DNA from: Paulinella micropora
Taxonomy: Eukaryota > Cercozoa > Imbricatea > Euglyphida
Direction of reading: 5' to 3'
DNA: 64,000 nucleotides
Assembly: GCA_009731375.1 (NCBI GenBank)
Contig: BJOX01000055.1
Location: forward strand, 254,697 to 318,696
Part shown: positions 20,245 through 29,393 of the stretch, piece after piece
Layout: each line of letters begins with the position of its first letter
Numbering within the stretch: the stretch's first letter is position 1
Translations under genes and position numbers: made by a program
Notes under the pieces: generated by a model
Told to the model about the DNA's origin: nothing
What the model saw: only the letters and a program-made list of their open reading frames with translations
Database searches by the model: none

Positions 20245-22995
20245 GGAGTCGTTGTAACTCTTCAATGGGGGAAAGTCCCCCCCTTCACAGACCGACTAAA
20301 AGGTAGTACAATACCAGTACACCCATCACGACAACAAACAGTGCATGCTGCTAATAGGCAGGCGAGTAAAGCGCTTGCAAAGAGAAAGCAGGCGGGCCTG
20401 TCGCAGCCACAGCCGAAGAAAGTAAGAATAGAACCGGCAATCAATCTTATCAACTTGCCGAGACAGACAATAGACAAGGAGGATGGAGGACATCAACCTC
20501 TCCTCACGGTCTCAAACAGAGAAAGCAAGGACAATCATCCTTCGCCTGTGAACAATACCCAAAAAGACATTACAAAAACGGCGGAAAGGGAGGAGGAGGC
20601 GAACCTCGAGAAAAGGATACAGATTTTAGAACACAAGCTCCTTGTATTGGCCTTAAAAAGTCACCGGCCAGACGCTTTATGCTATACGAACCTTTTTTGT
20701 GAAACATTAAATACCTTTATAAACGTTGGTAATGATACTATGGCGAATATTAATATTGTCGGCCGGAAATTTACTACGAAACACCATGCGTGGTTAGAAA
20801 CTAATATGAAAAAATCATCTGGCACCTTGAAAGGAGTTAGTAGTCGGACGGATATAACGGGCATCATCACTTTAAATTTTAAATTGAAATCCGGACGAGT
20901 ATATCGAGTGGACTTGTACGTTGTCCCCGAATACCACGGATCTGTTCTTTTGTCGTACGACCAACTGGCGACAATGAACGTAGTGATTGATTGCGCCGCC
21001 AAAAGAGTCATATACGGCGTAGAGCCAGGAGAAGAATATACTGTCGACTCTCTCCATGCTATTGACTCATACGAGGCCCTACACCTAGGGGTAGCATCGG
21101 AAGGGAAACAGGTGGCCATTACACACGCATATGAGGCATATATGCCAACGGACGCGGTGTCTAAAGATGGTTCAAACCTGTCAGACAAGAGAGAGGCGGA
21201 GGTCTATACGGCTACAGTCTCTACACAATGGGATAAAAAGTCGATAGACGATCTCATTGAAAAGAGGAAAGAGGAGATTATATGCATGGGAAAAAGGTGC
21301 CCATCGTTGGCGAGATTTGAAGAAGGAGCAGGGGCCGATGTATATATTACCAACGGGTATTGCTTTCACGTAAAGGTGGAAGAGAAGGACAGACAGGAGT
21401 TTATACCGAGGAGAAGGGGACGACTCCCTGATATCCCGGCAGAAGATATTAAAAGCTTTATTACCGAATTCTGGGGTGACGAGCCTACGTGGCCGCGCTC
21501 ACTGACAGAAGTGAAAAAGTGCCTGCGCACTCTTTTTGAAAATAATAAACCATATACGGTCATACTCCCGTACAATGAGAAGGCGATATGGGCGCAGGAG
21601 ATACGGGACCGGCTTATTGATCATCCGATACCGGTGCCCTCACGGAAGCAACACTTAGTGGTGGCTTGTCGTCTCGGGACTCGTGAGCAGAGCAGTGCAT
21701 ACAAGCGGAAGCTCAGAGACCAGGACAAGTTGAAATTGATTCCTCAAGCATTCACATGCTTCGATGGTTTCTACACCCGAAAAGCTCCGTTGCAATATGC
21801 GAGATTAATAGATATGTTGGTAGGTCTGGCGGAGGACGGCGAACCAGACACTGCCACGTATGAAAAAACGGGAATGGACGATATATCAGAAGAAGAGTTG
21901 GGCTTGGAGGAGGACAGAGCACCCCTCAAGCATCAAAAGAGAATGTCAGAGGAGGAGTTTAAGGCGGCGATAGACGAGAAATTGGCAGGAGGAGCAGGTA
22001 CGGAGAAGGAGAAAGAGGTTTTGAAAGAGAGATTGAAGGCGAACAAAATGATTTTTGACCCCCCTCAAGCGGGAGGTGTCAAGCCGGAAGACTTCACCGC
22101 GGTTATTTGTAAAATACCAGGTGCTGAGCCTTCACCGGCGCCACGACGGGCAAATCTGAGTATACATGAAGCAAAGATCGCAGAAGAACAAGCACGGCAG
22201 TTACTCGATGAGGATTTCATTGAGAGATCGACATCTCCAATAGTTTCCCAACCGAGACTGGTGCCTAAACCGGGAGGAGAATGGCGCTTAACGGTTAACT
22301 ATGCCCGCGTCAATAAAATTTTAGAGGAGGAACGAAATCCATTACCTACTCTTGAAGAAGGAAGGCGAGTATTGCGGAACGCCAAGCTATACTCAGTCAT
22401 TGATCTGAAGAATGGCTTCTGGCAAATTCCACTGGATGAAAAGTCCAGATGGCTGACTGCATTTGTAGTAGGAATGGAGATATATCAGTGGAAAGTACTT
22501 CCGATGGGACTCAAACAGGCCCCGGGACTCTTTCAGAAAGCGATGCAAAGCATGCTGAGTAGCAAATATGATGACCAGACAGAGGGAGGTTTCATGAGGA
22601 GAAGAGGACAGAAGGCGGGAGAGTACGCATTTTGTTACATCGATGACATTATCGTGTACTCCAATACGATGGAAGAGCACATCGACCATCTAACAGACAT
22701 TTTCAGGCGTATCAAACTATTTGGCCTGAAATGTAATTTGAAGAAATGTCAACTCGCAAAGACAAGCGTGACATATTTGGGGTACGAAATCTCTTACAAT
22801 AGAGTCTCGATATCCAAAGAGAAGAGGGAGGAGATCATGAGCCGGCAGAGGCCGAAGAATCGCACAGAGCTGCACTCATTTCTTGCGATGGCGCAATACT
22901 ACAGCCAGTTCATACCCAATTGGGGTGCAACTCGGGCTAAGTTGGAGAGAATGATCGACTTCGGTGATTTGAGAAGTGGGATGATGAAGCCTTAG
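20245..22995 (+). CDS. pol: Pol part 1: aspartic protease and reverse transcriptase
   Basis: The frame opens at 20,245. No clear ATG starts it, and 220 bp separate it from gag, so fusion by simple frameshifting is unlikely; a GTGAGT donor-like site near 20,101 makes splicing possible. A retropepsin-like domain lies around 20,690-21,040, with NDTMANINIV where DTGA is usual. A ~380-residue region of unknown function separates it from the reverse transcriptase, which is longer than normal. The RT runs from about 22,240, with VPKPGGEWRL, the VIDLKNGFWQIPL block, MGLKQAPGLFQ and the catalytic YIDD at 22,636-22,647, then the TYLGYE block. The frame ends at TAG (22,993-22,995) just after the RT, where the homologous reading has moved to another frame at 22,968. 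Confidence 0.88.
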   Translation, partial: GVVVTLQWGKVPPFTDRLKGSTIPVHPSRQQTVHAANRQASKALAKRKQAGLSQPQPKKVRIEPAINLINLPRQTIDKEDGGHQPLLTVSNRESKDNHPSPVNNTQKDITKTAEREEEANLEKRIQILEHKLLVLALKSHRPDALCYTNLFCETLNTFINVGNDTMANINIVGRKFTTKHHAWLETNMKKSSGTLKGVSSRTDITGIITLNFKLKSGRVYRVDLYVVPEYHGSVLLSYDQLATMNVVIDCAAKRVIYGVEPGEEYTVDSLHAIDSYEALHLGVASEGKQVAITHAYEAYMPTDAVSKDGSNLSDKREAEVYTATVSTQWDKKSIDDLIEKRKEEIICMGKRCPSLARFEEGAGADVYITNGYCFHVKVEEKDRQEFIPRRRGRLPDIPAEDIKSFITEFWGDEPTWPRSLTEVKKCLRTLFENNKPYTVILPYNEKAIWAQEIRDRLIDHPIPVPSRKQHLVVACRLGTREQSSAYKRKLRDQDKLKLIPQAFTCFDGFYTRKAPLQYARLIDMLVGLAEDGEPDTATYEKTGMDDISEEELGLEEDRAPLKHQKRMSEEEFKAAIDEKLAGGAGTEKEKEVLKERLKANKMIFDPPQAGGVKPEDFTAVICKIPGAEPSPAPRRANLSIHEAKIAEEQARQLLDEDFIERSTSPIVSQPRLVPKPGGEWRLTVNYARVNKILEEERNPLPTLEEGRRVLRNAKLYSVIDLKNGFWQIPLDEKSRWLTAFVVGMEIYQWKVLPMGLKQAPGLFQKAMQSMLSSKYDDQTEGGFMRRRGQKAGEYAFCYIDDIIVYSNTMEEHIDHLTDIFRRIKLFGLKCNLKKCQLAKTSVTYLGYEISYNRVSISKEKREEIMSRQRPKNRTELHSFLAMAQYYSQFIPNWGATRAKLERMIDFGDLRSGMMKP

Positions 22996-25298
22996 AAGCG
23001 TACAACACGCTCAAAGATCTCATCTACAAAGATCCGAAGGATGGCGGACTCGTGCTGATGATGCCCGACTTTTCGAAGCAATTCGTAGTCGACACAGACG
23101 CATCAAAGTTCGCGATCGGCGCAGTCTTACAACAGGAAGATGAGGAGAAAAAGTTGCGCCCGATCATGTTTATAAGTAGAAAGTTGTGCTCGGCGGAGCG
23201 AAACTATTGTACGAGACAGAGAGAGGCACTGGCGGTGGTCTGGGCCCTCAAACGGTTGAGAGAGTATTTATGGGGTGGACCTCAGTTTATAGTAAGGACT
23301 GATCACCAGAATTTACTATGGCTGATGAATCATGAACAGACTGGCCGTCTAGCGAGATGGCAGGCATTCTTGTCATGTTTCAATTTTACAATGGTCCATC
23401 TACCCGGCAAGCGAAATGTTGTCGCTGACAGCCTCTCCAGGCTAGAGTTTCACTCAGAAGTGGCAGCTCTCGTATCATCAGCAGAAATGGAGGATCTATC
23501 CCCAGACTGCACATACGAAGTGCATCATATCGAGTCGATGCAGATGGCGAGAGGGGTCCGATATAACCGATCGGGTCTACGTCATAGCCCGCAAGGTCCG
23601 GATCATGGGATATGTTGTACAGCACATGTCCTCGAGGATGCTGAGTGGTCCTATGAAGCATATGAGAATATGAAGGCGGAGATAAAACAAGAAGAGATTA
23701 AGCAAGAAGCATATGCGGAACCCCCGCAGGAGAACAAGGAGGAGTTAGACGAAAACCCTGAGAGGATAGGAGTGCAGCTAGAGGATGGGACTATCCACAT
23801 AGCCTCACCCACTGCATGGAGACAGCAACAGGCTCTCGATCCGGAGTTCAAAGAGCTAATACAGCTATACAAGAACCCGAACGAGCTGAAAATGACGAAG
23901 GAGATTAAGGAGCAACAGAAGGAGATGGGGTGGAGAGACGGTCTCTTGTGGTACAAAGGCCAACACGGGCGCTATGCATCACAACCAGACAAATGGACTC
24001 TCTGGGTTCCTGAGAAACTCAGACACATCATTTTTGTCGCTGCTCATAACTGCTCACTACTGGCGCACCCGGACCGACAAAGAACGCATATGTTCATTTC
24101 GAGACGATTCTGGTGGAAGAAGATGAAGGAGAATATTGATGAACAGGTCAATGCATGCATCCCATGCAAGACATCCAAAACACCATTGAAGGCGAATTTT
24201 GGCCTGATCGGGACTTTTCCTTTACACTTAGGAATGTTCGAGTTCTTACACACTGATCATGTAGGACCTTTCCCGGTCACGACGGAAGGTTACAGATACC
24301 TTCTAACGGCCATAGACAGAGCCACCAACTATGTATGGGTGGTCCCAGTCAAAGACGTTACGGGCGAAACAACAGCCAAGGCGTTGATTGACAGGATCAT
24401 CTCACAGATTGGGGTGCCGAGAAAAATATGCTCAGATCGAGGCTCTGACTTTAATAATGAAGTCATCGACAAGCTATCTGCATATTACGGCATGAAATGG
24501 CAATATGTCACCGCCTATAACCCCAGAGCGAACGGCAAGATAGAGCGGGTGCATAGACCCCTCAAGGCCGCGCTGAAGATGTATTGTATGAAGAAGGAGA
24601 ACCAAAAGGCATGGGTGGAGGCAGCATCCTCGTTTGCCTTTGCTATGAATTGCCTACCCTCTACAGCGTTAGGTGGTTCAAAAGGTTCCGTCTCGCCATA
24701 CCAATTGGTATATGGGCGTGAGCCCGCCATCCCAGCCTCACTGCTGCACCCAAAAGATTCATGGGCAGATCAGGATGAGCTGTTTGGGGTGAGACTTCGG
24801 GCGAAGATGGAGGCGGAGCAAATAGTACAGGCGCATAGGGAGGCGGAGCGCAGGAAGACTGATGCTGAAGGTGTCAGGCAGGCACACCTGGATCAAGTCA
24901 GATTTCAGGTCGGGGATATTGTACTACTGTATCATCCTCAGGTTCCTCAGGGAGTCAGCTCGAAGCTGTTCATCCACTGGAAAGGACCATACCAGATCAT
25001 GGAACAGATGGGGCCTTTGAATTATAGAATCAGGGGCAGAGGAAAAGTTCAAATAGTCAATGTACGAAGGCTGATTAAGTATGATCCCTTCCTACTTGAC
25101 GATGAGTCTGTTGAGCAAGCACTCAAACGGATGGAGGCTGACTTTAAAGAGGTCCCACCAATCCGTCAGAGGATATCTCGGAACGGGATGCCTACAGGGC
25201 ACCAATTGCGGAGAAGGAGGAGGCTGAGCTGGAGAACAAGCGGGCCACCGACCGCAAAAGTGCGGCGGGGACTCAGACCCGCAAAAGGGTGGAGTTGA
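22968..25298 (+). CDS. pol: Pol part 2: RNase H and integrase
   Basis: Opens immediately after a TGA in its own frame (22,965-22,967) and overlaps the end of part 1. This fits a 1 bp loss in a T run near 22,968. RNase H: VDTDASKFAIGAVLQQ, EALAVVWALKRL, RTDHQNLLWL and ADSLSR carry the expected acidic residues. Integrase: an HHCC zinc domain (AHNCSLLAH and CIPC), then the DDE core with Asp at 24,255 (HTDHVGPF), Asp at 24,435 (SDRGSDF) and Glu at 24,543 (GKIERVHRP). The second Asp and the Glu are 35 residues apart, as expected. A GPY/F-type C-terminal domain (FIHWKGPYQIMEQ) follows at about 24,970. No chromodomain is seen. The Arg-rich end of this frame looks out of frame from about 25,160. Confidence 0.9.
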   Translation, partial: FEKWDDEALEAYNTLKDLIYKDPKDGGLVLMMPDFSKQFVVDTDASKFAIGAVLQQEDEEKKLRPIMFISRKLCSAERNYCTRQREALAVVWALKRLREYLWGGPQFIVRTDHQNLLWLMNHEQTGRLARWQAFLSCFNFTMVHLPGKRNVVADSLSRLEFHSEVAALVSSAEMEDLSPDCTYEVHHIESMQMARGVRYNRSGLRHSPQGPDHGICCTAHVLEDAEWSYEAYENMKAEIKQEEIKQEAYAEPPQENKEELDENPERIGVQLEDGTIHIASPTAWRQQQALDPEFKELIQLYKNPNELKMTKEIKEQQKEMGWRDGLLWYKGQHGRYASQPDKWTLWVPEKLRHIIFVAAHNCSLLAHPDRQRTHMFISRRFWWKKMKENIDEQVNACIPCKTSKTPLKANFGLIGTFPLHLGMFEFLHTDHVGPFPVTTEGYRYLLTAIDRATNYVWVVPVKDVTGETTAKALIDRIISQIGVPRKICSDRGSDFNNEVIDKLSAYYGMKWQYVTAYNPRANGKIERVHRPLKAALKMYCMKKENQKAWVEAASSFAFAMNCLPSTALGGSKGSVSPYQLVYGREPAIPASLLHPKDSWADQDELFGVRLRAKMEAEQIVQAHREAERRKTDAEGVRQAHLDQVRFQVGDIVLLYHPQVPQGVSSKLFIHWKGPYQIMEQMGPLNYRIRGRGKVQIVNVRRLIKYDPFLLDDESVEQALKRMEADFKEVPPIRQRISRNGMPTGHQLRRRRRLSWRTSGPPTAKVRRGLRPAKGWS

Positions 25299-25969
25299 AC
25301 GTGCCGGAAGGAAAGTTCACGGAGGCGCAAATAAGGAGAGCGCAAAATGATCTTATCTACGACCGACCGAGAAAGGCGATAAGGACGGCACGTTCGCAAG
25401 GAGTCCATCAAGAGGGGAGCGATGACGGAGATCAAGACCCTCGCGCGGGCAATGACACTCTCGTTCACCCCAGTTGGAAAGAAGGAGATGCGATTGGACA
25501 TATTTCATGGGCCAAAGACGCTTTTTACTTGGTGAGGCCTGCGGCTCAACAAGTAGCCGATGACACACTCTCAGATTTATATCTCATGAGAGTCATGGCA
25601 GTACCTCACAAACGCCATACGCGATCGAATCGAATTTCGACTGCGGCACAAATAATACAACCAGTCTTACATTTCTGGAGGAGTCTGGATCCAGTGGAAG
25701 ATCCTAAAGTAAGACAATACCTTCCAGTATATAAAGACGCCAAGAAACTTGAGACATGGGATGATACCATATCTCCCACAGATAAAGATCATACCGCGTG
25801 GACCATACAAGCACTACCACGAGGGGTGCTGGACATTCCTTTTGACTTGGCACAAGGCGCAATCCCTCACAAAATTTGGGACGTCCTCGAACAGTCTACC
25901 TTAGACTTAACTTTGGTTGGAGGTCCTCCACCAGGTAAAGGAGTCCGCGCGCGTAAACGGCGTCTATAG
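25148..25969 (+). CDS. Pol part 3: unknown C-terminal extension
   Basis: This frame opens at 25,148 inside the end of part 2 and continues 273 codons to TAG. Its start (AEKEEAELENKRATDRKSA) reads as an ordinary charged helix, unlike the Arg runs of the overlapping frame, so the natural protein probably changes frame near 25,150-25,170. The rest contains LYLMRVMAVPHKRHTRSNR and a PRGVLDIPFDLAQGAIPH segment and ends in a basic tail. No known domain recognised. It may be an integrase tail or an extra protein. No membrane segments are visible, so it is not envelope-like. Confidence 0.5.
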   Translation, partial: RGPTNPSEDISERDAYRAPIAEKEEAELENKRATDRKSAAGTQTRKRVELNVPEGKFTEAQIRRAQNDLIYDRPRKAIRTARSQGVHQEGSDDGDQDPRAGNDTLVHPSWKEGDAIGHISWAKDAFYLVRPAAQQVADDTLSDLYLMRVMAVPHKRHTRSNRISTAAQIIQPVLHFWRSLDPVEDPKVRQYLPVYKDAKKLETWDDTISPTDKDHTAWTIQALPRGVLDIPFDLAQGAIPHKIWDVLEQSTLDLTLVGGPPPGKGVRARKRRL

Positions 25970-26788
25970 TAAGTATTTTTTTCTCTAGAAGTATTGTGGA
26001 CCTGATCGATTGCGAACATAGCATTGATCCAATATCGTCCCGACAACCTTACTTAGATATTAAAGCTACTACAGCATTCATTCTTCTAGAGATTAACAAG
26101 ACACAGCTGACAAAAAATAGGCATTCTATTCTCTTGCTTCGGCAGAGACAGACAAGACGGCCACGAAACAGCATCGTTACGGGATCGCTATTTGATAGAG
26201 CGATGGTGTTTCCTGGATACGACCCGCATTAGTACCAGAATGATGATCTCATTAAAGACTCTACAGTCTAATCAAGAACTGATATATTAATAACATGAAC
26301 TGCTATACCGGATTCCATCGATCTCTACTTGTATCGGCATATCGCAAGGTTAGGGCGCACTCAACCCAACTTCGGATATAGTCGTCAGACTTGATCACCT
26401 GACACTATATTAAATGATACCGATTTATACAAAGGTATGTCTTCACAAAAAGTAAATGTATTTATGGAAACCGACGACCGGTTATTACATATATATGGAA
26501 ATGGCGACATTACATTATTACTCAACCATAAAACATTATACTTGGACATACTGCACAAATATCTTATCGACAGAAGAAAGAGGAAGATTTTAATATAGAT
26601 ACTGAATGTGCTAGAGTATATATATGATTGGTACCGGGGCAAGTATCATGGTTGTTTTATAACGGCTCATTCGTGGGTTGATGTATCTTCATACATAACT
26701 CTAAACGAATCTTAATCAGAAAAGAAATCAGTTCAAAGCGTATTATGTCGGAAACGAAGTTCCGCCATAAAAAACTGGGAGGGGGTAC
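25970..26788 (+). other. Retrotransposon 3' non-coding region with polypurine tract
   Basis: About 820 bp. A 78-codon frame at 25,996-26,232 is probably fortuitous. The tract around 26,768-26,785 (AAAAAACTGGGAGGGGG) directly precedes the 3' LTR and serves as the likely plus-strand primer. Confidence 0.75.
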
Positions 26789-27006
26789 TGTGGACATCAC
26801 CCCCCAAATTATCCGGTAAAAAACTTATTTATAGATTTCGTCTGGCCGGACACGTCTGATATGCCAATTTGATCCTGGTCTTTTGGCGGCTTTTTGTCTT
26901 TGCGTCACTGAGCTAATATAACGAGACATCATTCTCTTTTTTGAGGACTGTGTTTGGTTATATTACCGACTTACTCTTCCATTGAGCTATCGTTGGGGAT
27001 AGTACA
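26789..27006 (+). repeat. 3' LTR (218 bp)
   Basis: Nearly identical to the 5' LTR, with about four substitutions (for example GGCTGC/GGCGGC and TTAGGGAT/TTGGGGAT) and one fewer C near the start. Followed by CTAT. Confidence 0.93.
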
Positions 27007-27019
27007 CTATTGTTATCAT

Positions 27020-27358
27020 TGTCCACAACGTGACTTGAATTTACCGCAATGTGCGTGTTTCACTGGAAATCGGGGGCAAAGGTAATTGAGTGCGGGGAAA
27101 AGGCAACAGTTGATTATCAGACTCAGCACTTTAACGACAGCTCAAAATCACTACCGTTGACATTTTACTGTTTTTGACCTGCCCGTTAGATTCTCCTCTG
27201 CACGACGTTTTGACTTCACTAACTAGTTTTTGATTTCGATCAGGAATGACTTCAAACGATCAAGTCAAAGTTTTTACCGTTTTGTTACCTTTTTCCCACT
27301 CTATTGCCTTTTCCCCCGATTTCCCGTGAACACGCACGTTACGGTAAATTTGTGGACA
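27020..27358. mobile_element. Foldback/MITE-like element, 339 bp
   Basis: Imperfect terminal inverted repeats of ~85-90 bp. The left arm begins TGTCCACAA and the right arm ends TTGTGGACA. Both arms carry ATTTACCG.AA.GTGCGTGTT, GGAAATCGGGGG and GGCAA/GGTAA blocks in matching order. No open frame. The target duplication is not obvious. Confidence 0.65.
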
Positions 27359-27363
27359 CGCAG

Positions 27364-27585
27364 TCAAGAGAACGGAAAATAATATTTGCCGTTCACATCC
27401 ATGCTTTTTACATCATGACTGTGAAAGACTTTTTCAAAAAGCGAATCTCGGACACTTGAACCCACAACTTGGACTTGAAGCCCTCGAGCTCCTTCAAGTG
27501 CTACACCAGCATCTTCAAGTGTCACACGATACCAGCTCACAAATCTACGTTCACTGTGATCGTACTTTGCAACCAAAGTCTGCAA
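27364..27585 (-). CDS. Exon-like ORF, right member of a convergent pair
   Basis: On the minus strand a pyrimidine-rich stretch ending TTTGCAG (before ~27,580) precedes a 71-codon frame (TLVAKYDHSERRFVSWYRV...) ending TGA next to the foldback element. Composition is ordinary and non-repetitive. It is diverged from, but aligned at its start with, the plus-strand frame at 16,311. The upstream block also matches, but has stops in every frame, so it may be untranslated. No family recognised. Confidence 0.35.
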   Translation of the reverse strand: MQTLVAKYDHSERRFVSWYRVTLEDAGVALEGARGLQVQVVGSSVRDSLFEKVFHSHDVKSMDVNGKYYFPFS

Positions 27586-27707
27586 ACAAGTAGAAATCTA
27601 CGTAAATAAACGAAGTGACCTCTCAGCAATTTACTGGTATTTCACCTACTCTCTGGAGTTAGGACTTAATGCAGCCATAGAGACTTTTAAATAAGAGTTC
27701 GTTGTGT
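27537..27707 (-). repeat. Right arm of a long inverted repeat flanking the LTR element
   Basis: Inverted counterpart of 16,184-16,352. Before the retrotransposon inserted, the two arms lay about 1.2 kb apart, convergent, with the foldback element between them. Confidence 0.8.
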
Positions 27708-28146
27708 ATTTATCCCTTGGGGTTGTATCTAAACTCACAATTCGAATTTTCCTTTCAAGTGGAGTTTGCACACACGAGTTTTGTGTGCTCTGTCGACAGA
27801 TCGATTTGAAAGCACCTCCTACAAGGAAGGTACTACTCAACAAACGTGGGAGATCAGAGGTCATCAAAAACACATATGTGAAACAGATCGTTCACCTGTC
27901 TTTGCATTTTCGTGTCGTCTCTCTGTTCTTCTACACTCTATGCAGTCAACCAACACAGACTGAGTATGTGTCTGGTTTTGTTTGTGTTAGGGTCACCACC
28001 TTAGCACCCAGCAAGATCATCCTCTTTGCTGCTCATCGTACTCTACAAGTGTACCCACACTACCTGGCCTACCCCTGGTAACGTGCAATATTCGCCAATT
28101 CACGCCACGACGATCCCCTGTCGCGTCTTCGGGAACACAAGAGGAA

Positions 28147-29393
28147 ATGTCTGGATCCATTTACTATCCTGGGCGTCCCATGGTCTTCTGCCCTCTGAGA
28201 AGAAATTTCAGAATGAAGTTGAGGAAGGGAAATCAACTCCTCTCACTACGGACCTCTCGTGGACTCAATCAACACTTTCGACAAGATTTATTTACTAATT
28301 ACTCTGGTGAATACCGTAATATTTTACTCAAAGCAGTAAAAGATAAGCAAACTAATTTTCTTCATCTACCATTGGTACCGACACCCTCCCTAAAGTTGAT
28401 GTGTAATCCTAATATGGCAGCCCACGACATCTACAAGGAGTACCTGGGGCCCACAGGCTCTGCAGCTCAATACGAAGCTCTCTGGAATCAATTGGGTACC
28501 TTTATTCCTCTAGAGGAATTTGTTAACCATTTACCGATTTCGACTTCGATCCCTGGGGCGTCTGGATCACTTTCTGGATTGGTAGTTCCAACCCCTGAAA
28601 GCACTCCTGTCACCGTGCCCCCATCAACCCTGACTGGTACGATTCCAGCAGTGACATTGGGAAGTATTCCTTCGGGACCTGCACAGCCGACCCACGTCGA
28701 CGAGCCCCACCACCCCAGCTGCACCACCATCTACTGCAACATCGTCCCCTGTACTAACTCAAATGATGGCCAGCTGCGTTGCCTGTAAGTGCAACAACAT
28801 TGGCCCCCATCGGTAGGGTACCTTCAACCACCCCTGTCGATCCGTTCGCCCGCCCTGGTAGCCTAGCGAGTGGAGCGACACCCCTGCCCCGGCATGAACC
28901 GCATCCATCACTGGCCTCCCTCTGGGCAACACGCTCATCAGCACCACTGGTCAGCCGTACACTGTCGATGTTTGATTCAGCCTTCGCGTCGCCACTTCGA
29001 CCGATGATCAGCCCTCTTGGACCCATGCCGGCCTTCACAAGGCAGACGACCACCTCGACTGGTTTGTCAGGTTCAACCCCCACTACGTCGACACCGGTAC
29101 GCCCAATGCCTCGCATCTCGCTGATTACAACGTTACAAGGTAGTCGCGTCACGTTGAGCCCCCTCTTCTCCGTTACGGAAGAAGCTTACTCGACCTTGCT
29201 CGCTGACGGCACGAACCCCTCCGTGGAGGAACAAGGTGGAGCCTCCGTGACTGCAGCAACTGTGACTGCAACAACTGTCACCCCGCCCCCGCGAGCTCAT
29301 CCTCGAGTCCAACACCGAGCTCATCATCGAGCTCAACGTCGAGTTCGTCTTCAGGTTTGTCATCCGACCCATCGCCCAGCACGACGACTGTAG
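28147..29393 (+). pseudogene. Thr/Ser/Pro-rich frames upstream of the Gag-like ORF
   Basis: Two frames overlap: 28,147-28,788 (213 codons, ordinary N-terminal half then Thr/Pro/Ser-rich) and 28,779-29,393 (204 codons, Ser/Thr/Pro-rich). The composition of the second passes into a poly-Ser stretch in a third frame that continues as the 29,357 ORF. A GTAAGT donor-like site at about 28,786 could mean splicing; otherwise this is a frame-shifted N-terminal part of the Gag-like gene. Base composition is clearly more GC-rich than at 27-28 kb. No family recognised. Confidence 0.35.

Larger units (their letters stand above)
16538..27006 (+). mobile_element. Complete Ty3/gypsy-type LTR retrotransposon, 10.47 kb
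   Basis: Two LTRs in direct orientation (16,538-16,756 and 26,789-27,006) start TG and end CA and are flanked by a 4 bp duplication (CTAT). Between them lie a primer binding site candidate, a ~640 bp leader, a long gag, a pol in the order protease, reverse transcriptase, RNase H, integrase, and a purine tract before the 3' LTR. That pol order defines the Ty3/gypsy group. The LTRs differ at about four substitutions plus one C-run indel, so insertion is fairly recent. Coding is broken by one in-frame TGA in gag and two frame changes in pol, so this copy is probably not autonomous unless these are recoded or are sequencing errors. Confidence 0.93.

Noticed and set aside
25996-26232. 78-codon ORF after pol as an envelope or accessory gene
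   Set aside because: No signal peptide or membrane segment, ordinary stop-free chance length, AT-rich 3' region.
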